Source: Trochalopteron elliotii (taxonomy: Eukaryota; Chordata; Aves; Passeriformes; Leiothrichidae). From it: a stretch of DNA of 64,000 bases. Location of the stretch: positions 2,247,393 through 2,311,392 of the forward strand of contig JANPWX010019802.1 in NCBI GenBank assembly GCA_024734555.1, read 5' to 3'. The notes under the pieces were generated by a model. The model ran no database searches and was not told the DNA's origin. It saw only the letters and a list, made by a program, of their open reading frames with translations. Shown here piece by piece: positions 56,101-64,000 of this stretch; position 1 is the first letter of the stretch; every line of letters starts with the position of its first letter. The translations under genes were made by a program, and so were the position numbers.

Positions 56101-59100
56101 ATTCTGTTGTGCATCTTAGTACTGTCTACCATTACAAACTGAGAAGTTTTCTCTGCATATATTATGTGAAACTTTATGCAGTTATCCACAGTTTTGCTGA
56201 TCCATGAAATAGCATTTCTCTTCTCCTTATGGAAAGCAAAGGGCTTCTTTTTCTTTGTGAGAAGTTCATCTTCAATTATTGAAGTCACTGAATTATTGAA
56301 CTATAGTGTCACAGTCATACTTATGATCCTTTTAGCAATGTAACTTGATCAGATAAAAATACGTAATTTTTAAATTCAGTCTTGCATGTGAGTACTCTGT
56401 ATGTCCTGCACTGTAGCTTGGCCTAGTGAATCTTGGATATTGCATCTACAGTAAATGAAAGGGATAAAAATACAATATAGAAACAACGAGTTAGTAGTGT
56501 CAGATACAGTAAATAGAGTACAGCCACGCTGAATATATGTTGCTAATATGGGCAAAAAACTGTCTGGAGAGCTGGGCCCAGAGAGTGATGGTGAGTGGAG
56601 TTAAATCCAGCTGGTGGCCAGTCACAGGTGCTGTTCCCCAGGGCTCACTACTGAGGCCAGTCCTGTTTAATATCTCCACTGATGCTCTTGTGGAGGGCAC
56701 CCTGAGGCAGTTTGCAGGTGACACCAGTCTGGGTGTGAGTGCTGATCTGCTGGAGGGCAGGAAGGCTCTGCAGAGGGATCTGCACAGGCTGGGTCATGGG
56801 CTGAGGCCAATGGTGGGAGGTTCCACAAGGCCCAGGGCTGGGTCCTGCCCTTGGCTCACAACAACCCCAGGCAGGGCCACAGGCTGGGACAGAGGGGCTG
56901 GAAAGGACCTGGGGGTGCTGGTGACAGTGACTGAACATGAGCCAGGGTGTGCCCAGGGGGCCAAGAAGGCCAAAGGCATCCTGGCCTGGATCAGCAATGG
57001 TGTGGGCAGCAGGGCCAGGGCAGGGATTGTCCCCCTGTGCTGGGCACTGGTGAGGCCACACCTCAAATCCTGTGTCCAGTTTTGGGCCCTCAGGTCAGGA
57101 AGCTTATTTTGGTGCTGGAACAAGTCCAGAGAAGTGCAGTGGAGCTGGTGAAGGGTCTGGAGCACAAGTCCTGTGAGGAGCAACTGAGGGAGCTGGGGGT
57201 GTTTATCCTGCAGAAAAGGAGACTCATAGGGGACTTTATCATTCTCTACAACTGCCTGAAAGGAGGCTGTGGGTGGGAGTTGGTCTCTTCAGCCAAGTAA
57301 CAAACAAAAGGACCAGGGGAAATGGCCTTGAAAATGAACTTGTGCCAGTTTTAGTTTAGTTAGTAGGAAAACTTCCTTCACAGAAAGGGTTGCCAAGCGT
57401 TGGAACAGGCTGTCCAGGGAAGTGGTGTAGGCACCATCCTTGGAGGTGTCTGAGAGACATGTAGATGTGGTACTTGGAGATGTGGGTTAGTGGTGGGTTA
57501 AGTGTTGGACACAGTGATCTTAAAGGTCTTCTCCAACCTGAATTATCCTACAGATGTGTGACAGCTGCTGGGTTTTAGATGGATTCTGTGTTCTAATCTG
57601 TCTTGCTTTGCCTTTCTGTAGAAGTTGGAATAATTTCTGTATGTAGTTAGAAAGGTATTTCATGATCTGTTAGAACTGAATTGTACATCTCTAGAAAGTG
57701 GTTTGAAAAAATCCAGCTGGAGCAATCACAGCACAGAATCATTTAGTCAATAATTGCTTGGGGCAGGTCACCACTCAAAATATTTGTGTCATTCCCACTT
57801 TTTTGCTTCTATCTACCTGAACTCTCCACTTGCAAAGTAATTTTCTGTGCTCAGAATTTTCTTGACAGTCTTCAGTTTTCTGAAGCTTTGGGCAGTCACT
57901 GTCTTAAGCTCACACCAAGGCTGTTACTCCTTGGTGGTGTTATGTGGCCTGAAGCCTCACTCCTCCAGTCTTCCCAGCAGCCCAGTGTGCTAGCTCTCTG
58001 CTGCAATGAAAACCTCTTCCTGGAATCCTCCTGCATTTCTAGGTTGTTGGACCTAGACTAAAATTTCCAGACAACTCTAGAATGCCCTCTGCTAGGAGGG
58101 TCTAGGCTCTACCAGAAGAAGTTGCCTTGCTGTCCTACTTCAGCTGACATATTTCACACTGAAGTAGGCAGTTAACTATAATGCCATCCACATGCTTGAA
58201 GAGTTTGCACACTAAATAGTCACTAAAAAGCCTTTTCAGAATATTTTCCTTACATGCAATCCTTACCTGGATGATAAATGCAAAATAAAGAAACAGAGGG
58301 TAAGAACAGTCCCTTTTTTTTCTTTTTTAGTCTCAAATACGAAGCCAGAGTTATTGACATTTTCAGATATGCAAGTCTTATGGTAGCACAATAGCAGGAC
58401 TTTTTTTAGTCAGTTACTGTTCAAAGACTGTTCTTTCAGTCTAAATTCTGTACTCAAAATGAGGTGTAATCACAGGTGCATTGCTGGATACTGCTGTGCA
58501 AGGGTTTGAAGGATTGATTGAGCCTTGCTTTTAAACCTGAAACACTGAATGAGGAGGTGTCCATGATAACAGCCTGTGGGAGGGTCGGGCTAAAGCACTT
58601 TAACTTCCTTGTATGCTCCCTTCTGTGCATAATCAGTTACTTGTAATGATTTTTAGACCAATGGTCATGAGAGAATTAAATGCAATTTGAAACAAGAAAC
58701 AGAACAAGTAAATGCTATCCAGATTTTTGCCTAGAGCTTTATCTTTTGTTACTTCTGTTTTCAATTGCATATTCTTTATATCACATCATTTTCCAGCCCA
58801 TCTTACTCTACAGATCTTTTTGAAAGGGTCACAATATGTTTTTCTTCTTTATAGGTGCATTCAAGAAGATAAAAACATGAAGATATTTGACATCTTTTCA
58901 GCTCTCTGTAGGAATGGGCATTTAAATAAGACCAATTAAAGTAACTCAGTTTTTAAATTGAGTTTGTTCTTTCCCAACTTACTGAATTTTCAATCAACAG
59001 TAAACAAAAAACAGTGAACATTGTTTTCTTGCAAAATCAGGAAGAGATGGATGTTTGCCCAGAGAAAAGCTGGACTAGAGTAAGACATTACAGCCCTTTT

Positions 59101-62100
59101 AGTGCTGGTAATTAATTGTCCTTCTGAGAGCAGTTGCCTCTGTTGGCAAAAAAGGTTGTGGGAGCACGACCTGTTCTGCTTAAGCATAATCATCTGTGTT
59201 TGCTTAAGCAATTCCAGTAAGTGTTTTGGGTTGCTGTGGACCAGAGTGTACTTGGGAGTATTCACATGAGCTGTGCACCTGGCAGGGCTGCTGCAGGAGG
59301 TGTTTTTAAGCAGCAATGATAGATGGAACATATATGGAAAACATATGGAGAACAGTGGGAGTCCAGGTGCTTCCTTAGTCACAGGATGAGAGACCTCTGC
59401 AGGCTTGCTTCAAGGCAAGACGTAGTAGGACAGAGGTAGTTTGGGGACTGGACTTTTGTCTCTCCAGCTGAGGTTTTGTGTAAGTGAGCATTCTGTGCTG
59501 GTGCTTGGTAAGGGCCAGTGGGTCTTGCTGAGTGCAACAGCTTTGAAAGAGAGATTGTCTTCTTGGAAGTTACTATTCAACATCTCAGCAGGAAAGCTTG
59601 GAAATGTTTGAGAAGTTAAACATCAGAAGGGCTGAAGGTGAAAGGGGTGAATGAGTTTGACAGTTCCAGCAAAATTTAGGAAGGAGCTAGAGCTCTTCAT
59701 AAACCTGCAGTGGCAGAACTGTTGCTATTCTGCTTGACAGTGAAGGATTCTTGACTGGACAAGACCCTGAGCAAGCAAATGTGACCTCAGAATTGGCCCT
59801 GTTTTGAGCACGAGGCTTTGGCCAGATGGCCACCAGCCCCTTTCCTGCCTAAATTGCTCTTTTGATTCATGTGCCTTTCTGATTCTTGCTCTTCCTAGAT
59901 GCCAGGTCAGACACTGTGCAGACATAAGTTTGTCCTCATCGATGTGTTCCAGTTCTTGTTTGTGTAACTGCAGTGGTGAACACTGTAACAGTATTATAAG
60001 AATCTAAATACAGATATAGATGTGTAATTGAGAAAACCATCTAAGTCTTCAGTTGTAATGCTCAGTGTCATATAAAACAAAGCAAATTACTATTCCTTTT
60101 TGTCATGAGCACTGGTATTCCTTTTGGGACAATACAAGCAAATAAAGTTCTTTGGGATGGATGGGGTATGTTGCATTACCAAGCTATGTATACCCTATTC
60201 CCTCATTCCTTTTACCCCCTGCCAAGAATTTGTTCAGATCTCAGTTCTCTCCATTATAAACCTCATGTGCAAAAATGTCTAACCAATAGCTTTCCAGCAG
60301 AAGAACCTAGATTCATCATGGCTGTTGCAGAGGAGAGGTTTGTGGCCTGTGATTCAGAAAGGAGAAGTTGTTTTAATTTCCTTGTATTTCATCTTGACTT
60401 CCCTTGGACTTGATTCAGTAATCTACACCTTTTGAGCCTACAAATAGTTCAGAGTCTGAAATTACTGGTACCACAGTGACTTTATTAGCTAAGGGACATT
60501 GGTGCTGGAGAGCAGCAACCTTGATTCCCTGAGATACTATTTTACCTAAGAAATAAAATTGTCTTGGAAAATGTCTGCCCTCTGTCTAATGGCTTCCTCT
60601 CCAAGAATATTAAACTGAGCGTTAAAGGTTTTTGTTGCAGAATTAACTAGTACTTTGTTCAGAGGAGTTTCTGGGCCAGATTTGTTGGTGTGTGGTGCAG
60701 CCCTGTTGAAAAATATGTATTAGGACTGACAGGCTCATAACTTCTGGGGAAAAATTTGTCATTAGGTTTTAGTTTTTAAACAAAAATGTTTTAGTGCACA
60801 CATCCAGGCAGACATGTGGTGTGAGAGTTCTCTTGTATTCTGACCTGTAAGGTGAGAGGTACATGAACAGAGACTTTTCTGTGTAGACTCCAGCTGCATG
60901 AATTAGGTTTCTTTGATGCAGAAGCTGTTTTTTGAAAACTGTTTTTTAAAAGCTGTTTATCTGTGAGTGGCAGAATGTTAGCATCCTTTTGATTGTAAAA
61001 TGAAACAAAAGTGTATACCATTGCCAGGTATTTTAACTTATGCAAGGGCAGATGTAGCATGGTTGCTGTCTGCTGATAAAAGGGGAACTGAGCAGATCCA
61101 AATTGTGACATTAGCTGTTGCCTTTGTGACTGAGAGATGAGCTCCATTACTAGGGAGAGTTAAAAGTTGGCAGCTGCACTTCGGTGGATGAGTGTCTGCT
61201 ATTACACTGTTGATGCCGAGTCACAAAGTGATGCTGTGAAATGTTAATTGGCTTTCTAGGAAGTGTGTGAACATTGTGGCTTTTAGTAAGGTGGTAGAAC
61301 ATTAAAAAGTGTCAGATGGAGAGGTTAGTTAGACAGATCTGTGTTTAGTCATCAAGTGGTAATTCAGAACTTTTTTAAAACTTTCAATAATTAGTATAAG
61401 TTTTAATTAGTGTTCTTTTCAACCTATAACAAATGATTTTTTTGTTGTTGTTTCCAGGAGTTCATAGCAAGCACTTACATAACAATGTATTATGGAATGT
61501 TATGCTAACTTTGTAAGAACACCTTCACCATTTTAATTAACAGAAGTCATCCAGAAGTTCGTGTGTATTTCAAAGGCAGCTATTGATGCAAAGAAGTAAT
61601 AGTACCTTGAATATGTTGAAATTAATTCTGTATGTGTTTCTTCTACTTATTTCAACAGGTGACTGAGCTAGAGTGTGTGAGCAGTCAAGCCAATGCAGTC
61701 CACACACATAAAACAGAATTAAACCAGACAATACAGGAATTAGAGGCTACACTGAAGAAAAAGGAAGAGGTATCTGATAACATTTATTTTGTGCTTTTCT
61801 GTTACATAATTTCTAAAGCCTTTCAATATTAAGCTTGTGATGGCTGCTAGATACTGAATTATTTACTTTAAATGTTACAAAGTAAATACTTTTTTAACTT
61901 CTTTGAAATTTTTCATTTATATAATTACATCAGTCCATTTATATAATTACATCTGTCCAATATAGAGCAGGGTATCTGGATAGCAACAAAAAAAGTATAA
62001 TGTTTTCCTGTTTGTTTTTACCAAACGTCTCTGTTTGCAAAAGAAAGTCATAAGTGGTTTCCACTGGGCAGTCATCACACTGATGCAGTCCAGATTCCCT

Positions 62101-63520
62101 AAGAAGGGAAGCTGTTGTAGGCGTGCTTTCTTCTTTTTCTGGAGAGTAGGGTTTGAAACAAGTAATAGATCAATGCCTTAGCCCAGCTAGTCTATTTTTC
62201 AGGCTCTGTTAATAAAGATGACCTTTATGGTCCATAAGATCAGCAATTTCCTTAAACACATGCCAAGCCCCCAGCCTGAAACTTGGTATTAATTGTGCCA
62301 TGTGCCTTGGCCTGGACCAGCAGCAAGTAAATAAAAAGAATTGGAGTAACACCTGCATTGGCATAGCTCCTAGAGGAAAGCATATCTGTGCCACAGAAGG
62401 ATCAAGAATCACCCTTTTATGGATGGAAAAAGGAGATGGAAGCAGCTGCACAGGAAGAGCTCTTTGCCCCATATAAGAGACCGTAGGCATTGGCGTGTGT
62501 GCCTGGAGGGGCAGTGTGACTTGCCAAGCCTTCCCTCAGTGCTGTGAGGTCTTTCCAAGGAGAATGCAGGAGAGGCACAGTCATTACAGAATATCCCCTC
62601 AAAATGGAGCAAAGCCTTTTCCAAATTCCCTCATACTTTAATAGATTAGGCTCAGCTTGGTAATGTTTCCCATTTTGTTGCCCATTTCCTTTTGAATTAT
62701 GCTGAGCTGTTGGCTGCAAAGAAATCTTGCCAAAAGGAGTTCTGGGAGGTGAACATGCCCGTCTGGACAAGAGTACTTAATAGTTTTAAGTTTGATACCT
62801 TTTAGTTTCATTAACTGTTTCTGTTCTTGTCTCCTGAAAGTAAGCTAAGAAAAGGTTTCTCTTCTGTTCATTATTTCATCTATATTTCTTATGTTTATAG
62901 CTCATTATTTTCTAATTGCTAAATTACAGATACCATTTCTTTTAGATTCTCTTTTTACAGAAATCAATCAAAACAGGCTTTTTTTTTGATGTTCAGCCCT
63001 GCTGCTGATGACATAATAACCAGTTTACATTGGATCGAAAATTGGATTTTTTTTCTTGAAAAATGGGAGGATAGATTCTAATAGAATTTAAAGTATAAAT
63101 TTGGTTTTTTAATTACAAGGGACTTTAATTTTTCGGACAAAAATTATTTCATATATAATGAAATATATATGGGGGGAAAAGAAAACTTGGACTTCTACAA
63201 AAGAAAATGCTTATGTCTATTGTTGTTCATTCATGATGGAGTTGCTGTTTTGGGACTGTGATTCAGAAGTATTGGGAGCAAGGCTTACACTTCATGTTCT
63301 CTGATGTGCAGTAGCCAACTGTCAGTTTTGATATTGTTGCAATGATTTGCTCAGAAGAAGAAGAGGCAGCAGCCAGATTATCACCACCGCGGGCAAGCCA
63401 GGTAACACATTGCTAGCAAGGTTGTTTCTTCTCCCTTAGGAAATAGAAGGATTGAAACAAGAAATTGAAAATGCCAGAGAGCTCCAGGCACAGAGGGATT
63501 CTCTGACCCAGAAGTTACAG
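7963..63520 (+). CDS. HOMER1: HOMER1 long isoform, partial (exons 2-8, spliced)
   Basis: Spliced coding sequence 7963-8119, 14498-14629, 18934-19026, 25228-25370, 49035-49191, 61659-61769, 63440-63520. Homer1 is a postsynaptic density scaffold. Its EVH1 domain binds PPxxF-type motifs in group I metabotropic glutamate receptors, IP3 and ryanodine receptors and Shank, and its C-terminal coiled coil tetramerises it. Joined exons give an open frame from residue 2 to about residue 293: EVH1 about 1-110, linker about 111-180, coiled coil from about 181. Peptide-binding residues W24 and G89 known from the mammalian protein are present. The mammalian long form is about 354 residues, so roughly 60 C-terminal residues are missing downstream. 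The first exon must supply ATG plus two bases and is upstream. Identity rests on near-complete residue agreement with remembered vertebrate Homer1, not on a database search. Confidence 0.97.
8549..8591 (+). other. Cryptic microexon candidate in intron 2
   Basis: TTTTTGCTGTAG, 43 bp, then GTAAGC. In the phase set by exon 2 the 43 bp are open ([14 protein letters not shown]), but the length is not a multiple of three, so inclusion would shift the frame of exon 3. A poison exon or chance pair of sites. Confidence 0.2.
10210..10317 (+). other. Cryptic terminal-exon candidate in intron 2
   Basis: A strong polypyrimidine tract and acceptor (CCTTCTCTCTCTTTAG) is followed by 35 codons open in the phase set by exon 2 (begins [20 protein letters not shown]) and TAA at 10315-10317. 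Use would truncate the protein within the EVH1 domain. No known Homer1 isoform of this kind comes to mind. Confidence 0.2.
11971..12095. repeat. T-rich / (GTT)n low-complexity block
   Basis: Runs of T up to about 22, followed by GTTGTTGTTG repeats and further T runs. On the minus strand it is A-rich with AAC repeats, which could be a retroposon tail, but no element body is visible beside it. Confidence 0.85.
14498..14629 (+). CDS. HOMER1: HOMER1 exon 3 (EVH1, second half)
   Basis: 132 bp, exactly 44 codons, phase 0 at both ends, flanked by TTTTTCAG and GTAAGT. It encodes residues 55-98, beginning [20 protein letters not shown] and ending SSEHHLSK. It includes F74, W77 and the GLGF turn with G89, positions tied to ligand binding in mammalian Homer1. 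Exon 3 is symmetric, so skipping would keep frame but delete the second half of the EVH1 fold. Confidence 0.97.
14630..18933 (+). other. HOMER1: HOMER1 intron 3
   Basis: 4.3 kb of AT-rich sequence between GTAAGT and TACCTCCAG. I see no mobile element and no gene, apart from a short A-run at 16638-16651. Confidence 0.9.
18934..19026 (+). CDS. HOMER1: HOMER1 exon 4 (EVH1 C-terminal helix and flank)
   Basis: 93 bp, 31 codons, phase 0 at both ends, flanked by TACCTCCAG and GTGAGT. It encodes residues 99-129: the closing alpha helix of the EVH1 domain ([18 protein letters not shown]) and the start of the linker ending TSTPSQ. S117 is present in the EKSHEK context; as I recall, the equivalent mammalian serine is a reported kinase site. 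I112 and H118 differ conservatively from the Leu and Gln I remember in mammals. Confidence 0.96.
19027..25227 (+). other. HOMER1: HOMER1 intron 4
   Basis: 6.2 kb between GTGAGT and GACTGAAG. Contains an AAT/AGT trinucleotide run at 24391-24425 and a C-run near 22715. Open frames such as 19680-20129 show no recognisable protein and lack exon signals. Confidence 0.88.
24391..24425. repeat. Trinucleotide repeat (ATA/GTA type)
   Basis: GTGATAGTAATAACAATAAT followed by AATAGTAGTAGTAG; a short imperfect triplet repeat. Confidence 0.8.
25228..25370 (+). CDS. HOMER1: HOMER1 exon 5 (linker with P-motif)
   Basis: 143 bp: 47 codons plus two bases (AG) that join exon 6. The acceptor is GACTGAAG at 25226-25227. 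It encodes residues 130-176 and the first two bases of Ser177. The SPLTPES stretch at residues 138-144 is the proline motif described in Homer1, which can be bound by an EVH1 domain in cis or trans. The segment RAMPEVTQ is one residue longer than the mammalian version I remember, which explains why the short isoform here totals 187 rather than 186 residues. The donor is GTACAG, a poor match to GTAAGT, and this decides between long Homer1 and Homer1a. Confidence 0.96.
25228..25404 (+). CDS. HOMER1: Homer1a alternative terminal coding exon (read-through of exon 5)
   Basis: If the donor at 25371 is not used, the frame continues for 11 codons (25369-25401, [11 protein letters not shown]) to TGA at 25402-25404. 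Mammalian Homer1a also ends in an 11-residue tail of the same pattern, R-Y-x-F-x-S-x-I-x-I-K, directly after the same PF-P/T-H residues, so this is the conserved short isoform. Homer1a keeps the EVH1 domain but lacks the coiled coil, so it competes with the cross-linking long forms. In mammals it is an immediate-early transcript induced by synaptic activity. The full product here would be 187 residues. Residues 3, 5, 7 and 9 of the tail differ from the mammalian tail, while the R, Y, F, S, I and K framework is kept. Confidence 0.93.
   Translation, partial: ESAGGDIQSPLTPESINGTDDERAMPEVTQNSEPRAEPTQNALPFTHRYRFHSHILIK
25405..27100 (+). other. HOMER1: Probable Homer1a 3' UTR within intron 5
   Basis: The sequence after the Homer1a stop contains ATTTA pentamers (26037-26041, 26068-26072, 26103-26107 and others), candidate poly(A) signals AATAAA at 26024-26029, 26072-26077 and 26966-26971, and an ATTAAA run at 25521. 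AU-rich elements are expected of an unstable immediate-early mRNA, and the mammalian Homer1a 3' UTR has several. The true cleavage site cannot be read from sequence; the mammalian transcript is several kilobases long, so the UTR may extend further than marked. Confidence 0.6.
26995..27046 (+). promoter_or_regulatory. AU-rich element block with inverted and direct repeats
   Basis: Two overlapping TTATTTATT nonamers (27017-27025 and 27021-27029), the core class of mRNA-destabilising AU-rich elements, sit between two copies of TTATAAATAAATAA. The flanking TAAATAAATAA and TTATTTATTTA are complementary, so the RNA could fold into an A-U hairpin. AATAAA also occurs several times inside it. The position, 1.6 kb after the Homer1a stop, makes it a plausible stability or cleavage element, but a simple AT-rich repeat is also possible. 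Confidence 0.45.
28383..28408. repeat. 13-bp tandem duplication
   Basis: Two exact copies of TCACTAGAACTAG (28383-28395, 28396-28408), with a third partial copy (TCACTAGAACT) from about 28417. Confidence 0.85.
31999..32411 (+). repeat. CR1 3' fragment, sense
   Basis: Starts in GGACTGGAGCACCTTCTCTA, continues through AACCTGGAGAAGAGAAGG, ATTGGGAAAAAATTATTTCC and GGCAGTGTTCAAAGCCAGG to TTAGCATTCTGTGATTTTGTG. These landmarks are in the usual CR1 order. About 410 bp of the 3' part of the element; the encoded ORF2 end ([18 protein letters not shown]) is still readable in pieces. Confidence 0.92.
32501..32550. repeat. T-rich TTTTTTCAAGA-type degenerate repeat
   Basis: Four or so copies of a T6-8 CAA(G/A)A unit in tandem, shortly after the CR1 fragment. 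Low-complexity sequence. Confidence 0.7.
34070..34280 (+). repeat. CR1 3' fragment, sense
   Basis: GTGGTGAGGCACTGGAACAG, GGATGCCCCATCCCTGAAAG, then CTTCCAACCCAAACCATTCC and GTGATTCTGTCAT: the last 210 bp of a CR1 element. Confidence 0.93.
34715..34788. repeat. (GATA)n/(CATA)n microsatellite
   Basis: ATAGATATAGATATAGATAG, then several GATA units followed by a run of ACAT units and a return to GATAGATC. A compound tetranucleotide repeat, likely polymorphic. Confidence 0.95.
36128..36157. repeat. (TATG)n microsatellite
   Basis: GTTTGTATGTATGTTATGTA then TGTATGTATA; short imperfect tetranucleotide repeat. Confidence 0.85.
42331..42592 (-). pseudogene. Antisense coding relic, possibly from a mobile element
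   Basis: On the minus strand a stop-free frame at 42398-42592 reads [20 protein letters not shown] then [21 protein letters not shown] shift of one base near its 3' end (about 42400) continues it as [14 protein letters not shown] until 42331. The translation looks like genuine helical protein interrupted by a frameshift. Further antisense protein-like pieces occur to 44.2 kb (for example [20 protein letters not shown] near 43.5 kb). I cannot name the family; a decayed retroelement gag/pol is one guess. Confidence 0.35.
46309..46356. repeat. (GTT)n microsatellite
   Basis: About fifteen GTT units with single-base interruptions. Confidence 0.95.
48862..48892. repeat. Perfect 13-bp inverted repeat, 5-base loop
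   Basis: CTATTTGGTATAT (48862-48874), loop TAGTT, ATATACCAAATAG (48880-48892). The arms are exact complements. ATTTGGTTATT occurs on both sides. It lies 142 bp before HOMER1 exon 6. Confidence 0.9.
49035..49191 (+). CDS. HOMER1: HOMER1 exon 6 (start of coiled coil)
   Basis: 157 bp, acceptor TTTCTGTGCAG, donor GTAAGT. The first T completes Ser177 (AG from exon 5); 52 codons follow, residues 178-229. The sequence runs from [18 protein letters not shown] to EEAERLHKR, with heptad-spaced hydrophobic residues (L188, L191, L198, L202 and onward) that open the long coiled coil. It is the first exon specific to long Homer1 isoforms. It lies 23.7 kb from exon 5, so Pol II must cross the whole Homer1a unit before a long isoform can be spliced. 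Confidence 0.97.
50036..50321 (+). repeat. CR1 3' fragment, sense
   Basis: Landmarks in order: GCTTCAAACTGAAAGGTGG, AGATTAGACATTAGGAAGAA, GTGGTGAGGCACAGGAACAG, GGATGCCCCATCCCTGGAAG, GGTTGGAACTAGATAATCTT and CACTCTATGATTCTGTGAT. This is the final 285 bp of a CR1 element with a well-preserved 3' tail, among the less diverged copies here. Confidence 0.95.
52271..52297. repeat. TG/TA simple repeat
   Basis: CATGTGTGTGTGTATATATA followed by TACATA. Confidence 0.85.
56545..57562 (+). repeat. CR1 LINE, sense, about 1 kb with degraded reverse transcriptase end
   Basis: The + strand reads recognisable CR1 ORF2 pieces: [41 protein letters not shown] (a decayed FADDTKLG block), [19 protein letters not shown], then [20 protein letters not shown] in another frame. 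The FADD catalytic motif of the reverse transcriptase is mutated (FAGD) and the frame is broken, so it is dead. The 3' end (GATCTTAAAGGTCTTCTCCA) is CR1-like, but the terminal tandem repeat has decayed. A subfamily with a longer GC-rich body than the other sense copies. Confidence 0.92.
61659..61769 (+). CDS. HOMER1: HOMER1 exon 7 (coiled coil)
   Basis: 111 bp, 37 codons, phase 0 at both ends, flanked by TATTTCAACAG and GTATCT. It encodes residues 230-266, from [20 protein letters not shown] to EATLKKKEE. It continues the coiled coil with charged, heptad-type spacing. The donor GTATCT departs from consensus after the GTA. The region around [11 protein letters not shown] agrees with mammalian Homer1; EATLKKKEE differs slightly from the EETLKLKEE I remember. 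Confidence 0.96.
61770..63439 (+). other. HOMER1: HOMER1 intron 7
   Basis: 1.7 kb between GTATCT and CTCCCTTAG. It contains a 22-bp tandem duplication at 61915-61958 and otherwise AT-rich sequence with no gene seen. Confidence 0.9.
61915..61958. repeat. 22-bp tandem duplication
   Basis: ATTTATATAATTACATCAGT-CC at 61915-61936 and the same unit with one change (CAG to CTG) at 61937-61958. Confidence 0.92.
63440..63520 (+). CDS. HOMER1: HOMER1 exon 8 (coiled coil)
   Basis: 81 bp, 27 codons, phase 0 at both ends, flanked by CTCCCTTAG and GTGAGC. It encodes residues 267-293, from [15 protein letters not shown] to DSLTQKLQ. It continues the heptad pattern directly from exon 7. In mammals roughly 60 more residues follow, including the leucine-zipper end of the tetramer; these exons are beyond the right edge of the window. 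Confidence 0.96.
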
Positions 63521-64000
63521 GTGAGCTATAGTGCATCGTCTTAATTCAGAGGAAAGGGAAAAATTATCAGCAGGGGAGCAGTTCACATGTGCAACTTGTG
63601 CTATATTCACTGAACGTGCCAGATGAATGTGTAAGCTAGACTATCCTGAAGGTGCTAGGTTGGGATGACCCTTAGGAATTTGCAGCAAAATTTCTATCTG
63701 CTGTAAATTGCTATTTTTATCTGAGGAAACAGATCCACATTGCTTTTACGAGTCCACAGTATACTCTCAGGTTAGCAAGCATCCTTCACTGATACGTGTC
63801 CTGTGCAATTCTGGTCCGATTTTCACAGCAGTGTCTTCCCATAGTTTTTGCGTCCCACTGAAACCGTTTGTGTATCATCAGCCTGAGATGAGTTTGTGTT
63901 CAACTTTTAAACATGCCCTGAGAAAGTAAGGGTTAAAGTGCTCCTGTGTAGTACAGTCTTTAAAAATACACATTCTAAATTTTCTTGGAATTATTTAGAA
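63521..64000 (+). other. HOMER1: Start of HOMER1 intron 8
   Basis: Begins GTGAGC after exon 8. No further exon is visible; the rest of the coiled coil is expected beyond the window. Confidence 0.88.

Larger units (their letters stand above)
49192..61658 (+). other. HOMER1: HOMER1 intron 6
   Basis: 12.5 kb between GTAAGT and TATTTCAACAG. It contains a CR1 3' end (50036-50321), a larger CR1 fragment (56545-57562), a TG/TA repeat (52271-52297) and a GC-richer stretch near 52370-52700 of unknown origin. The remainder shows no gene. Confidence 0.9.

Noticed and set aside
56648..57183. Long minus-strand open frames
   Set aside because: They are the antisense of the sense CR1 fragment; the GC-rich element keeps several frames open on both strands.
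1..64000. CRISPR arrays, bacterial operons, tRNA or rRNA genes
   Set aside because: The window is intron-rich vertebrate DNA; no spaced direct repeats or structural RNA genes were seen.

Overview
This is vertebrate, almost certainly avian, nuclear DNA: AT-rich, gene-sparse, intron-dominated, and carrying several CR1 LINE fragments of the bird type. The one gene I can identify is HOMER1 on the + strand, a postsynaptic scaffold protein. The window holds seven consecutive coding exons (exons 2-8, counting the ATG exon as exon 1). Exon 1, which need only supply the ATG and two more bases, lies upstream of the window. The exon or exons for the end of the coiled coil lie downstream.

Layout: 1-7962 upstream intron (two antisense CR1 pieces, one sense CR1 tail, and a run of unexplained exon-like open segments); exon 2 at 7963-8119; intron 2; exon 3 at 14498-14629; intron 3; exon 4 at 18934-19026; intron 4; exon 5 at 25228-25370; intron 5 (23.7 kb); exon 6 at 49035-49191; intron 6 (12.5 kb); exon 7 at 61659-61769; intron 7; exon 8 at 63440-63520; then the start of intron 8. 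All junctions obey GT-AG and the phases join without a break. Exons 2-4 encode the EVH1 domain and its flank, exon 5 the proline-containing linker, and exons 6-8 the coiled coil that tetramerises the long isoforms.

The main regulatory feature is at the exon 5/intron 5 boundary. Reading through a weak GTACAG donor adds 11 residues and a stop (25369-25404). This is the short, activity-induced, dominant-negative isoform Homer1a. The following sequence is rich in ATTTA motifs and AATAAA signals, including an inverted-repeat block with two overlapping TTATTTATT nonamers at about 27.0 kb. The same DNA therefore encodes two opposing products: long Homer1 cross-links partners, and Homer1a uncouples them.

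The rest is introns with CR1 remnants, microsatellites, a few small tandem and inverted duplications, and a possible antisense coding relic of a mobile element in intron 5. I see no bacterial-type features, no CRISPR and no rRNA or tRNA gene. The least explained observations are the exon-like open segments between 1485 and 7657, several with good splice-site consensus, which I cannot assign to any gene.
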